The notes below the pieces were generated by a model. It worked only from the letters and a program-made list of their open reading frames with translations, was not told where the DNA came from and did no database searches. The translations under genes and the position numbers were made by a program. DNA of 64,000 nucleotides from Alkalihalobacillus sp. LMS6 (GTDB lineage: Bacteria; Bacillota; Bacilli; Bacillales; Bacillaceae_D). This document shows positions 26,952-35,177 of the stretch, piece after piece; within the stretch, counting starts at the first letter, position 1, and every line of letters begins with the position of its first letter. The stretch spans positions 2,262,001 to 2,326,000 of the forward strand of contig NZ_CP093302.1 of NCBI RefSeq assembly GCF_024362765.1. Direction: 5' to 3'.

Positions 26952-27134
26952 TTGAATAAAGAAAATGTGATATTCCTAACACTATCCATTATAACTGTAC
27001 TATGTATTATGGGGATCGGCGTTGCGGTTGCTGAACGTAGTCTTTTAATCGCCATTATCTCTATCGTCGGAATTGTTGTCTCCATGGGACTTGGGTTTGG
27101 ATTACGAAAAAAAAACGTGAATAGCCATAATTAA
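26952..27134 (+). CDS. ylaF: YlaF-like small membrane protein (DUF5325)
   Basis: 60 residues from a TTG start. Two membrane segments (about 5-25 and 29-50) and a basic tail GLRKKNVN orienting the C-terminus inside. Divergent from typA, as ylaF is from ylaG in B. subtilis. GAGGGGG lies about 12 bases upstream, a rather long spacing. Function unknown. Confidence 0.78.
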   Translation: MNKENVIFLTLSIITVLCIMGIGVAVAERSLLIAIISIVGIVVSMGLGFGLRKKNVNSHN

Positions 27135-27138
27135 ATTG

Positions 27139-27172
27139 TTAAAAAGGAGAGCCATTAATGGTTCTCCTTTGT
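27139..27172. terminator. Terminator shared by ylaF and the convergent dehydrogenase gene
   Basis: AAAGGAGAGCCAT pairs with ATGGTTCTCCTTT (one G-U), loop of two. T-rich on both sides. It overlaps the last codons of the gene at 27155. Confidence 0.75.
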
Positions 27173-28054
27173 TCGTCTTTTGACAATTGTATTGGTTGCT
27201 TCTTCTAAAGGACGTATAATGGCACTCACATCTTGATGTCCATATTTTTCTTTTGCGTGAGCGACTTTACTTGCTCCTAACTGCACGAGTTCAAGAGGCA
27301 TATTCAGTTCATCAGCTAATCCTAGCGCTAATTTAATGTCTTTGTCCAATAAATTAATGGAAAAGCGTGCATCAAAATTACGATCAAGAATTGCGTCTAC
27401 CGCCCAATCCATACTTTTTGAGAAGCCTGCACTTCTTTTAATTACGTCGTACGCAATTGCAGGATCCACTCCGGCTTTTTCCGCCATCACGTAACATTCA
27501 GCTAGAGCAGATTGGTGCACACCGATGAGCATATTATTTAGTAATTTAACTGTTGTACCACTTCCGACTTCTCCAACACGAACAATATAGTCTCCGAAAG
27601 CTTTTAAAACAGGCTGAATCGCTGGAAATATTTCTTCATCACATCCACACATAATCGTTAAAGTACCAGCTTCTGCCCCCATGGGCCCCCCACTAATTGG
27701 CGCATCAACAAATGCTGTCCCTTTTTGTGCGCTTGCTTTGTACGCCCATTCATTCGTAGCTGGATCAACGGTTGAATGGTCTATAATGATTTTCCCTCTT
27801 GAAGCTCCAGCGATCAATCCGTCTTCACCATCATAAACGTCTTTAATGGAACTAGGTGTTGGCAAACACGTCATTACCATATCAACGGCTTCCATTAAAT
27901 GCCTAGGCGATTCTTTTTCAACAGCCCCATACGCAACAGCTGTTTCGATCGGACTTCTACTTCGACTGACTACATACGTTTCATATCCAGCATCTACGAG
28001 ATGCTTGACCATCGGTAATCCCATTGTCCCAAGTCCAATAAAACCTATTCTCAC
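27155..28054 (-). CDS. Beta-hydroxyacid dehydrogenase (3-hydroxyisobutyrate dehydrogenase family, YkwC-like)
   Basis: 299 residues. Rossmann motif GLGTMGLPM (about 7-15), substrate motif DAPISGGPMGAEAGTL (about 117-132) and catalytic-lysine block GSGTTVKLLNNML (Lys about 170). NAD(P)-dependent oxidation of a beta-hydroxyacid such as 3-hydroxyisobutyrate, glycerate or tartronate semialdehyde; substrate cannot be set from sequence. Only two bases separate it from the IMPase gene upstream, so they form an operon. Confidence 0.9.
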   Translation of the reverse strand: MRIGFIGLGTMGLPMVKHLVDAGYETYVVSRSRSPIETAVAYGAVEKESPRHLMEAVDMVMTCLPTPSSIKDVYDGEDGLIAGASRGKIIIDHSTVDPATNEWAYKASAQKGTAFVDAPISGGPMGAEAGTLTIMCGCDEEIFPAIQPVLKAFGDYIVRVGEVGSGTTVKLLNNMLIGVHQSALAECYVMAEKAGVDPAIAYDVIKRSAGFSKSMDWAVDAILDRNFDARFSINLLDKDIKLALGLADELNMPLELVQLGASKVAHAKEKYGHQDVSAIIRPLEEATNTIVKRRTKENH

Positions 28055-28056
28055 GA

Positions 28057-28848
28057 TTATCCCTCCTGAAGATGTTCGATGATAGTTGGATGGAGCTCTT
28101 TCTTAGCAGCTAGAACCGTTCCTTTCTTTAGAAACGATAGCTCTTGGTTGTCTAACCGTGTTGATATGCCCCCAGCTTCTCTTAATAAAATTGCTCCCCC
28201 GGCGTAGTCCCAAGGTGACAAGTTCAAGCTAATATACGCGTCTATTCGATCTACAGCAACATAAGCCATTTCTAACGCTGCAGAACCATAAGACCTTGTT
28301 CCACGACAATTTCTCGCTACTTCGACTAATGCTTTTTGATATTGACGTTCTTCAAGCAGCCAGTTGGAATTAAGCCCTATAATCGCTTCATGAAGAGGCC
28401 GTTCTGTTTGTTTATCTACTTTCTCTTCATTAATGAATAGCCCTTCTTGATCATTCGCATGAAACAGTTCTCCTTTCATAACATCGTAGACCAGCCCAAT
28501 TTTTCCAATCCCATTTTCATAAATACCGATGGAAATAGCAAAATTCTGTCGCTGATGCACAAAATTCATTGTTCCATCAATTGGGTCAACAATCCAGACA
28601 ATCCCATCGAGATGGTCAATCGCTTCACTAACTCCTTCCTCACCTAAAAAACGATGCTCTGGATATGTATGGCGAATCTTTTTATAAAGAAATGCCTCCG
28701 TCGACTTATCAATATCTGTAACAAGATCATCGGGGTTAGATTTTGTCTCAATGGCGAATGAGCCATTTAACGCGTCTTTTATTTGTTCCCCTGCTTGAAA
28801 AATCCACTCTTTTGCTTGCTGTTCAATTTCTCTCCATGTCACGTCCAT
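28057..28848 (-). CDS. yktC: Inositol monophosphatase family protein (YktC)
   Basis: 263 residues. Metal-binding motifs of the Li-sensitive phosphatase family: GEEGVSE (Glu about 71), DPIDGTMNF (about 88-96) and SPWDYAGGAILLREAGG (about 208-224). It dephosphorylates inositol phosphates or similar sugars such as NADP in some relatives. Ribosome site AGGAGG six bases from ATG. First gene of a two-gene operon; linked to yktB-yktA as in B. subtilis. Confidence 0.92.
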   Translation of the reverse strand: MDVTWREIEQQAKEWIFQAGEQIKDALNGSFAIETKSNPDDLVTDIDKSTEAFLYKKIRHTYPEHRFLGEEGVSEAIDHLDGIVWIVDPIDGTMNFVHQRQNFAISIGIYENGIGKIGLVYDVMKGELFHANDQEGLFINEEKVDKQTERPLHEAIIGLNSNWLLEERQYQKALVEVARNCRGTRSYGSAALEMAYVAVDRIDAYISLNLSPWDYAGGAILLREAGGISTRLDNQELSFLKKGTVLAAKKELHPTIIEHLQEG

Positions 28849-28918
28849 GTTTACCTCCTACAAGCTTCATTCCTGTACATTATCTCATAAACAATTTTGA
28901 ATACAAAGTTCTTCCACT

Positions 28919-28955
28919 TCAAAAAAAAAGAAAAAGCACACATGCACTTTTTCTT
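28919..28955 (-). terminator. Terminator after the small ORF at 28956
   Basis: A long A/T-rich stem AAAGAAAAAG/CTTTTTCTTT with GC pairs next to the loop, then nine T on the reverse strand. Confidence 0.7.
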
Positions 28956-29144
28956 TTACGCTTGAAGGCTTAACATTTCTTGTCTATATTCATCTAATAA
29001 TGCTTTACTTTGATTCATCATTTCGTTGTTTTCTGCTAAAATCGCGTCATACAACGTCATTAATTGGTAATCAATTTCAAGGCGCAAGACGGACAAACGG
29101 TTCTCAGGTTCAAATGATTGAAAAGACGGAAGGACTTGTTTCAT
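28956..29144 (-). CDS. Small acidic hypothetical protein
   Basis: 62 residues from ATG 29144, eight bases after AAAAGGAG; ten further upstream codons are open but lack a ribosome site. Helical, with LSVLRLEIDYQLMTLYDAILAE and ALLDEYRQEML blocks reduced to heptad-like spacing of Leu. No cysteine, signal or membrane segment. It has its own terminator, which supports a real gene. I do not recognise the family. Confidence 0.65.
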   Translation of the reverse strand: MKQVLPSFQSFEPENRLSVLRLEIDYQLMTLYDAILAENNEMMNQSKALLDEYRQEMLSLQA

Positions 29145-29305
29145 CTGCGGCTCTCCTTTTGTACCGGTCGGCACATGTTTTTAAATTTTCAGATATTATA
29201 CCATACATAATGGGTTTCGCCTAGAGGATTTCGTAAATCAATGCGGTTTGATCTTTTAGAAAAAGTTCGCTAAGCTTAGGTAATAGATTGAAAGGAGCAT
29301 GAATC

Positions 29306-29947
29306 ATGACACATGTTGGTTTCACAAAAGAAGATTTTCATACATTTACAATCGAAGGGTTAGAACCTCGAATGGAAGCAATTCGGTCTTCCATCCAACC
29401 TAAATTTCAAATTATTGGTGAAGAGCTTCGAGCACATTTGGCCCAAGCCCTTGATACAGATATGCACCTACACATTGCTCAGCATGCTCGACGTACGACA
29501 AATCCACCAAATGATACGTGGTTAGCTGTCGCTTCCAATAAAAGAGGCTACAAAAAACACCCTCATTTTCAAGTCGGTTTATTTGATGATCACCTTTTCA
29601 TCTGGCTCGCTTATATTTACGAACTTCCCGGTAAGCAGGAGATCGCGAAGTTATTTCTTGAGCATGAAGAGGATTTGAACACGACGATTCCTCAAGATTA
29701 CGTTGTTTCCCTTGACCACACGAAAAAACCTGCAGAATCATTTCAAACGTTAGACTTAACCGCCAGCCTTGAGCGTTTTCGCGATGTTAAAAAAGCTGAA
29801 TTCCTTGTTGGGAAGCACATTTCTTCTAATGATCCGCTTGTTCAAGATGGCGAAGCATTAATGAACGAAATCAAAACGACAATGGATACGCTTCTGCCCT
29901 TGTACAAGCTTTCCTACACAGCACTAAACGAACAGTCAATCGAATAA
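29306..29947 (+). CDS. yktB: YktB, UPF0637 family protein
   Basis: 213 residues, soluble. The blocks FTKEDFHTFTIEGLEPRMEAIR, shortened to its YktB core DFHTFTIEGLEPRM, plus HARRTTNPPNDTWLAV and GYKKHPHFQVGLF match UPF0637. No biochemical role is known. Start has AAAGGAGC. Divergent from the small ORF and ahead of yktA (opposite strand), as in B. subtilis. Confidence 0.92.
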   Translation: MTHVGFTKEDFHTFTIEGLEPRMEAIRSSIQPKFQIIGEELRAHLAQALDTDMHLHIAQHARRTTNPPNDTWLAVASNKRGYKKHPHFQVGLFDDHLFIWLAYIYELPGKQEIAKLFLEHEEDLNTTIPQDYVVSLDHTKKPAESFQTLDLTASLERFRDVKKAEFLVGKHISSNDPLVQDGEALMNEIKTTMDTLLPLYKLSYTALNEQSIE

Positions 29948-29982
29948 ACAGACACGATCAAAAAACAATGAACACCACAAAT

Positions 29983-30012
29983 AAACGATTAATCCTAGGA
30001 TTAATCGTTTTG
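29983..30012 (+). terminator. Perfect palindrome after yktB
   Basis: 28 bases (29983-30010) form a perfect palindrome centred on CCTAGG, arms AAACGATTAATCCT. Weak T tail (TTTTGGTTTT). Terminator-like for yktB. Confidence 0.6.
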
Positions 30013-30066
30013 GTTTTAGCGGGGAAAGCGTGGTTGTCTACTAAGTAAAAATCAACCTTTTCACTA

Positions 30067-30327
30067 TTAATTAGCTTTAATTATGCCATCATGTTCTTTT
30101 GCTTGTTTGACTAATTTGTAGCACGATAAACCGAGCTGTTCATCAACTTCTCGAAATACTTGCTTTTCCTCTGACATTGACGGTACAACGTTTTTAAACA
30201 TCGCATACGCTTCTCGAAGTTTTTTTGCCTCAACACCTTTCTCTTGCGCTTGAGCAATTAAATCAAAAAACTCAGCGACGTCGACAATTTCTTGTTGACT
30301 CCACTCGTAACGGATTGGAATATTCAT
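30067..30327 (-). CDS. yktA: YktA, UPF0223 family protein
   Basis: 86 residues, helical. Family blocks PIRYEWSQQEIVDVAEFFDLIAQ (core YEWSQQEIVDVAEFF) and CYKLVKQAKEHDG. Full length for UPF0223. Divergent from speA, as in B. subtilis. Ribosome site AAAGGATG. Function unknown. Confidence 0.93.
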   Translation of the reverse strand: MNIPIRYEWSQQEIVDVAEFFDLIAQAQEKGVEAKKLREAYAMFKNVVPSMSEEKQVFREVDEQLGLSCYKLVKQAKEHDGIIKAN

Positions 30328-30438
30328 TCTTTCTCATCCTTTCATTTTTTAATAGCGAAATCGACCTTCATTTGCTATACTCTTCTTGCTTGCGTAAAAT
30401 TAGACGCATGTGTGTTAAAGAAATGAGGTGTTCGTTTC

Positions 30439-31917
30439 ATGGAATTTGATCAGCAAAAAACGCCTTTATTTACAGGGCTTAAACAATATGCAAGTAAAAA
30501 TCCAACTCCTTTCCATATTCCCGGTCACAAAAAAGGACAAGGTATGGAGCCGTCTTTTCGAGATTTCATTGGAGAAAATGCATTATCAATTGATCTCATT
30601 AATATTGCGCCACTAGATGACCTTCATCATCCACATGGTTTTATTCACGAAGCCCAGCAATTAGCAGCAAATGCTTTCGGTGCAGATTATACCTTTTTTT
30701 CGGTACAAGGTACAAGTGGTGCCATTATGACGATGATTATGAGTGTTTGCAAACCTGGCGATAAAATCATTGTTCCCCGGAACGTCCATAAATCGATCAT
30801 GTCTGCCATTATCTTTTCAGGCGCCATGCCTGTGTTTGTTCACCCAGTTGTTGACCGTACACATGGAATTGCGCACGGCGTTACAACAGAATCGATTCAG
30901 CGTGCCGTCGAGGCTCACCCCGATGCAAAAGCCGTCCTCGTCATTAACCCAACATATTACGGCTTTGCATGTGATTTAAAAGAAATTGTAAAAATAGCTC
31001 ACAGCGCATCAATACCTGTACTTGTTGATGAAGCACACGGGGTTCACACCCATTTTTCAGAGGACCTGCCTATTAGTGCCATGGAAGCTGGTGCCGATAT
31101 GGCTGCAACAAGCGTCCATAAGCTAGGTGGATCGCTCACTCAAAGCTCCGTATTAAATGTTAAATCTGGACTTGTATCGGTTGACCACACAACCGCTATT
31201 ATGAGTATGTTAACAACAACATCAACGTCGTATCTTTTACTAGCTTCTCTAGATGTTGCAAGAAAACATTTGGCAACAAAAGGTCGATCTGAGCTCGCTC
31301 GAGTCATTGATCTTTCTCATTCTGCTCGCAAACGATTAAATTCCATTAATGGCATCCATTGTGTAGGCGCAGAGTGCTTAACGTCATCTGCGACATTCGC
31401 TCACGATCCAACGAAACTTTTTATTTCGTTAAACGAGTTATCAATTAGTGGGTACGAAGCCGAGGTTTGGTTGCGTGACAACTATGGAATTGAGGTAGAA
31501 CTTTCTGACCTCTATAATATTCTTTGTATTATTACGCTTGGTGACGACCAGACGAAGGTTGATTTGCTTTTGAACGCATTAACGGAATTAGCCCATTCCT
31601 TTAAACAATCGGAAAAGCAAACCGTTCAGCTTGATGTGAAAGTACCAGACATTCCTACTCTTGCTTTATCTCCTCGAGATGCGTTTTATGCACAAACAGA
31701 ATTTGTTTCTTTTCAAGAGTCTACAGGGAGAATAATCGCTGAATTTATCATGGTGTATCCGCCTGGAATTCCGATTCTAAGTCCAGGCGAGCTCATTACC
31801 CAAGAGAATTTAGACTATGTAAAAGAAAATATGGCTGCTGGCTTACCTGTTCAAGGACCAGAAGATCAAACACTTGCTTTTTTAAAAGTCATTAAAGAAC
31901 AATCAGCCATCGTATAA
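30439..31917 (+). CDS. speA: Arginine decarboxylase, group III PLP enzyme (SpeA/YaaO type)
   Basis: 492 residues. PLP-dependent fold-type I Orn/Lys/Arg decarboxylase of the short Bacillus type. PLP lysine in SVHKLGGSLTQSS (about 215-227), phosphate motif SVQGTSGA and Asp-Glu pair LVDEAHGVH. The N-terminal block FHIPGHKKG is diagnostic. It makes agmatine from arginine, the first step to putrescine and spermidine. Start behind GAGGTG. The bidirectional terminator that follows is shared with SR1. Confidence 0.95.
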   Translation: MEFDQQKTPLFTGLKQYASKNPTPFHIPGHKKGQGMEPSFRDFIGENALSIDLINIAPLDDLHHPHGFIHEAQQLAANAFGADYTFFSVQGTSGAIMTMIMSVCKPGDKIIVPRNVHKSIMSAIIFSGAMPVFVHPVVDRTHGIAHGVTTESIQRAVEAHPDAKAVLVINPTYYGFACDLKEIVKIAHSASIPVLVDEAHGVHTHFSEDLPISAMEAGADMAATSVHKLGGSLTQSSVLNVKSGLVSVDHTTAIMSMLTTTSTSYLLLASLDVARKHLATKGRSELARVIDLSHSARKRLNSINGIHCVGAECLTSSATFAHDPTKLFISLNELSISGYEAEVWLRDNYGIEVELSDLYNILCIITLGDDQTKVDLLLNALTELAHSFKQSEKQTVQLDVKVPDIPTLALSPRDAFYAQTEFVSFQESTGRIIAEFIMVYPPGIPILSPGELITQENLDYVKENMAAGLPVQGPEDQTLAFLKVIKEQSAIV

Positions 31918-31953
31918 AAAAACAACGTAGCGAGAGACGCTACGTTGTTTTTA
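31914..31953. terminator. Bidirectional terminator shared by speA and SR1
   Basis: AACAACGTAGCG (31921-31932) pairs perfectly with CGCTACGTTGTT (31938-31949), loop AGAGA. T tract on the plus side, A tract on the left giving seven T for the reverse transcript. Confidence 0.93.
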
Positions 31954-31960
31954 TGTTTAT

Positions 31961-32098
31961 TTATTTTTGTGATGAAGATGGCTTTGCGGATTTTGCCTGG
32001 CAGTGCGTACAGTTTGACACAGCATAAAGGCGACTTACTTTTTCTCCCTCAAAGTGACCTAATGTCTGGCTGCAAACTTGACATATGAATGTTCCCAC
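31961..32098 (-). CDS. sr1P: SR1P, GapA-binding small protein
   Basis: 45 residues from GTG 32098, eight bases behind GAGGAGG. The N-terminus VGTFICQVC, the middle HFEGEKVSRLY and a second pair of cysteines CTHC match SR1P (MGTIVCQ.C, FEDEKV..LYG, C..C). The C-terminal tail KSAKPSSSQK differs from and is longer than the 39-residue B. subtilis protein. Four cysteines could bind zinc. In B. subtilis SR1P binds glyceraldehyde-3-phosphate dehydrogenase GapA and stimulates the GapA-RNase J1 interaction; rnjA lies 17 kb away in this window. Confidence 0.9.
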   Translation of the reverse strand: MGTFICQVCSQTLGHFEGEKVSRLYAVSNCTHCQAKSAKPSSSQK

Positions 32099-32118
32099 AA
32101 TACATCCTCCTCAGTAAT

Positions 32119-32132
32119 TGTAATCGCTTTCG
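32119..32132 (-). promoter_or_regulatory. cre-like CcpA operator in SR1
   Basis: Reverse strand CGAAAGCGATTACA matches the cre consensus TGWAANCGNTNWCA at all but the first position. It lies about 8-21 bases downstream of the predicted start point, a position suited to roadblock repression. Confidence 0.55.
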
Positions 32133-32146
32133 TTTCCTTACTACCT

Positions 32147-32175
32147 ATAATAGTATGTCTTATTGTATTCGTCAA
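32147..32175 (-). promoter_or_regulatory. Sigma-A promoter of SR1
   Basis: Read leftwards: TTGACG (32170-32175), 17 bases, TATTAT (32147-32152). Transcription should start near 32140. Confidence 0.8.
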
Positions 32176-32252
32176 CCTTTAATTAGTGTGTAACAATTAT
32201 TTTTTATTCGCCTCATTAATGATCATATTTAGATACAGCCGAACATATAATA

Positions 32253-32280
32253 AAAACCCTTGCCAAAAGGCAAGAGTTTC
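32253..32280 (-). terminator. Terminator after the polysaccharide deacetylase gene
   Basis: AACCCTTGCC and GGCAAGAGTT around AAAA, one G-U pair; TTTTTA follows on the reverse strand. Confidence 0.75.
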
Positions 32281-32288
32281 ATTTGATA

Positions 32289-33137
32289 TTACTTTAATTG
32301 ATCAGGATCAACAAAGCCGTACCCTTTATCTTGCAGACCCGTAACAATGTCTTCAAGGGCAGCATTTGTCCACTCTCGATCGTGCATAAGAAGATTACCG
32401 CCATTACCTAGTTCTGGTGCGTTCACCATAATATCCGCAATTGCTTCTTCTGTCATATAACCTTCAGTAAAGTCATAGCCATACGTCCAGTTCATAAGCG
32501 TCATATCTTCTTGTTCCACAACTTCTTTTACATAATCCGTATTCGCACCAAATGGCGCACGGAAAAATCTTGGTCGTTCTCCAATAATATCTTCAATCTT
32601 ATCATTTAAACCAACAATCTCATTATATTGTTCTTCTTCAGAGATTTCTCTTAAGTTCGGATGACTCATCGTATGATTTCCAATTTCAAAGCCCATTTCG
32701 TGAATTTGTTTTAATTCGTCAGCTTTTTCATCTGTATTTATAAAGTGTGCATTCACAAAAAAGATTGCCGGAGCATCAAGTTCTTTCAATGTTTCTGCCA
32801 TCTCAACCCCATGCTTATCTGGTGCATCATCAATCGTAAGTAAAACCACTTCTGGATCTGCGTCTGTTCCTTCAATTGGTTCTACTGTCCACATATTTGG
32901 GTTAATTTCGTAAACAACTTCTACTTCTTCATCTTCACCTTCATCGGCAGAAGCTGTATCTCCATTCTCATCCGCTTCATTTTCTGTATCTTCTGTTTCA
33001 CTATCTACTTCTGTATTTTGTTCCGTTTGCTCGTCCCCATCTACATTAACGGATTCAGATGAATTGTCAGTCTCATCAGATCCACAAGCTGATAAAGCAA
33101 GTAAACTTACAGCAGGTACTAAAAGCCATTTCTTCAT
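32289..33137 (-). CDS. Polysaccharide deacetylase lipoprotein
   Basis: 282 residues. Signal with lipobox LSAC (Cys about 18), then a very acidic Asp/Glu/Ser/Thr linker (about 20-75) and a NodB domain (about 90-280). Motif 1 reads LTIDDAPDKHG, with the metal/catalytic Asp pair kept but Gly replaced by Ala. Motif 2 is NHTMSHPN (H...H), motif 3 RAPFG, motif 5 LLMHD. Likely a zinc-dependent de-N-acetylase of peptidoglycan or another wall glycan. The acidic linker is typical of surface proteins of alkaliphiles. Outside the SR1 unit, with its own terminator. Confidence 0.88.
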   Translation of the reverse strand: MKKWLLVPAVSLLALSACGSDETDNSSESVNVDGDEQTEQNTEVDSETEDTENEADENGDTASADEGEDEEVEVVYEINPNMWTVEPIEGTDADPEVVLLTIDDAPDKHGVEMAETLKELDAPAIFFVNAHFINTDEKADELKQIHEMGFEIGNHTMSHPNLREISEEEQYNEIVGLNDKIEDIIGERPRFFRAPFGANTDYVKEVVEQEDMTLMNWTYGYDFTEGYMTEEAIADIMVNAPELGNGGNLLMHDREWTNAALEDIVTGLQDKGYGFVDPDQLK

Positions 33138-33407
33138 TACATTGACCCCTCTCAGAATGTTCTTGACTCATCATAACATTTTTTTCCTTATTTCGACAGT
33201 GAAAAAGCAATTTGAAAAAAAGCCATCAATTTGACATATGTATAAAATTCCTCTTTTTTTCATACTACAAACAGGTTTATTAATCAGCAGATTAGGGTAA
33301 ACAACGTTGTCTTTATCAAGATGAACTCTGGCACATTAAAGTTATCTATGGTATGATTTTGTCTTGTTTTTAAAAATGAAAATCATTTGGAAAGGTTGAC
33401 AATCAAT

Positions 33408-35060
33408 ATGAAGCAAGCAACGTCGGTATTTTATATTTCTGTGGCCGTTGCTCTTGCATTCATTTTTTGGGGTGTTGTTTTTCCAGAAAATATGCTTGAA
33501 GTAACAGAAAACATTCAAGGTTTTATTTCAACTGAATTAGGATGGTTTTATTTACTATCTGCTACATTTTATGTGGCGGTCGGGATTTATTTAATTGTAA
33601 GTCCATTTGGAAGTATTCGTTTAGGAAAACCAGATGAAAAACCAGAATATACATATTTAACCTGGTTCGCGTTTTTATTTACAGCCGGAATGGGGATCGG
33701 ACTAGTCTTTTGGGGTTCCGCTGAACCATTATCGCACTTTTTCACACCTGCTAATGCAGAACCTGGCACACAGCAAGCTGCTGCTGAAGCGATGCGTTAT
33801 TCCATTTTCCACTGGGGCATACACCCTTGGGCCATTTATTCAGTGGTGGCATTAACGCTTGCGTATTTCCAATATCGAAAAGACGAACCTGCACTATTTA
33901 GTTCTACGTTCCGTCCTCTTATCGGTCATCGGGTACACGGTCCAATTGGAAAAACAATTGATGTCTTTGTTGTTTTTGCCACAATCTTTGGGACGGCAAC
34001 ATCATTAGGTTTTGGGGCTGCTCAAATTACGGCGGGACTCATTTACTTATTCCCATCTCTTGATGCAATTGATTATAATGTGTTTCAAATTGCAGTTATT
34101 CTCATTGTAACGGTATTATTCTCAATCTCAGCAACAACTGGTATTGATAAAGGCATTCGAATTTTGAGTAACTTAAATGTTCGTTTAGCCATCTTATTAA
34201 TGGCATTCGTCTTGTTACTCGGACCGACCAGCTACATTATGGGTGTTTTCACGCAAGGAATTGGAAGCTACGTTCAAAACTTTTTTGGGATGAGCTTTAG
34301 TATGGACGTTTATGACCCTGACTCTTCTTGGGTGCAAGATTGGACCCTCTTCTACTGGGCTTGGTGGATTTCTTGGGCACCATTTGTAGGCGCCTTTATT
34401 GCCCGCGTATCACGAGGACGTACCATTCGAGAGTTTGTTATTGGCGTCATTGCTCTTCCTTCGTTATTCGGAGCCTTTTGGTTTAGTGTCTTCGGAGGAT
34501 CAAGCATTTTCTTTGAAAATAATGGCGGTGGCTTGTACGCGCAAATGCAAGAAGGCGGAACTGAAATGGCATTATTTGCCTTACTTGAACAGTTCCCACT
34601 CACCTTCTTTGTCGCACTCATTACAGTTTTACTAATTGCTTCTTTCTTTATTACTTCTGCCGATTCAGCAACAGTTGTATTAGGGATGCAAACAACTGGC
34701 GGTAACTTAAACCCACCAAATTCGGTAAAATTAGTTTGGGGATTAATTATTGCAGGTACAGCGGGTGTCTTACTCGTGACGAGTGAAGAAGGTTTGGATG
34801 CCTTACAAACTGCCTCGATTATTGGCGCCTTCCCGTTTGCCATCATTATCATTCTCATGATTGTCTCTCTCTTTAAAGAGTTACGAAATGAGAAGGAAAC
34901 GCTAACCGTTAGCCGAGAACGCCTTCGTCAAGAGCGACTTGCTTTACGTAACGAACGTGAGCGCGTCAAACGCGAACAACAACTGCTTAAGAGAGAACGT
35001 CGTCGTCTGCAAAACACAAACGATGAAGTAGAAGGCGACGACACCAAAGATAAAGAGTAA
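33408..35060 (+). CDS. opuD: BCCT-family betaine/carnitine/choline transporter (OpuD-like)
   Basis: 550 residues from ATG 33408 behind GGAAAGGTTG; an upstream TTG in frame lies in the ribosome site. Twelve membrane segments. BCCT signatures: MGIGLVFWGSAEPLSHF and the Trp-rich WAWWISWAPFVGAFIARVSRGRT (core WAWWISWAPFVG). After the last segment comes a long Arg/Glu-rich helix (about 490-540) like the osmosensing tail of BetP. It imports glycine betaine or a similar osmolyte with sodium. A TATGAT -10 is present at about 33351. Substrate not provable from sequence. Confidence 0.9.
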   Translation: MKQATSVFYISVAVALAFIFWGVVFPENMLEVTENIQGFISTELGWFYLLSATFYVAVGIYLIVSPFGSIRLGKPDEKPEYTYLTWFAFLFTAGMGIGLVFWGSAEPLSHFFTPANAEPGTQQAAAEAMRYSIFHWGIHPWAIYSVVALTLAYFQYRKDEPALFSSTFRPLIGHRVHGPIGKTIDVFVVFATIFGTATSLGFGAAQITAGLIYLFPSLDAIDYNVFQIAVILIVTVLFSISATTGIDKGIRILSNLNVRLAILLMAFVLLLGPTSYIMGVFTQGIGSYVQNFFGMSFSMDVYDPDSSWVQDWTLFYWAWWISWAPFVGAFIARVSRGRTIREFVIGVIALPSLFGAFWFSVFGGSSIFFENNGGGLYAQMQEGGTEMALFALLEQFPLTFFVALITVLLIASFFITSADSATVVLGMQTTGGNLNPPNSVKLVWGLIIAGTAGVLLVTSEEGLDALQTASIIGAFPFAIIIILMIVSLFKELRNEKETLTVSRERLRQERLALRNERERVKREQQLLKRERRRLQNTNDEVEGDDTKDKE

Positions 35061-35064
35061 AGCC

Positions 35065-35100
35065 AAACAGCACCTTCCAATTGAAGGTGCTGTTTTATTT
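35065..35100 (+). terminator. Terminator after the BCCT gene
   Basis: AACAGCACCTTC pairs with GAAGGTGCTGTT around five bases, then TTATTTT. Confidence 0.85.
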
Positions 35101-35177
35101 TCAAGATTTTACGTTTTTTTCCTGTTTGATACGGGTACGGAAATGTAATGGAAATTTTAAAGGGAGGATGGTAAAGC

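Larger units (their letters stand above)
31914..32140 (-). ncRNA. sr1: SR1 dual-function regulatory RNA
   Basis: Between speA and the pdh side, on the reverse strand, a consensus promoter starts a transcript of about 220 bases that ends at the shared terminator and contains the SR1P reading frame. B. subtilis SR1 (about 205 nt) occupies the same neighbourhood, between speA and pdhD. It base-pairs with ahrC mRNA to block synthesis of the arginine catabolism activator and is also translated to SR1P, which binds GapA. In B. subtilis transcription is repressed under glycolytic conditions by CcpN and weakly by CcpA. The pairing with ahrC cannot be tested here. Confidence 0.85.

Noticed and set aside
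34352..34858. 168-codon open frame opposite the BCCT gene
   Set aside because: Antisense to conserved transporter sequence with no start signal or family resemblance.
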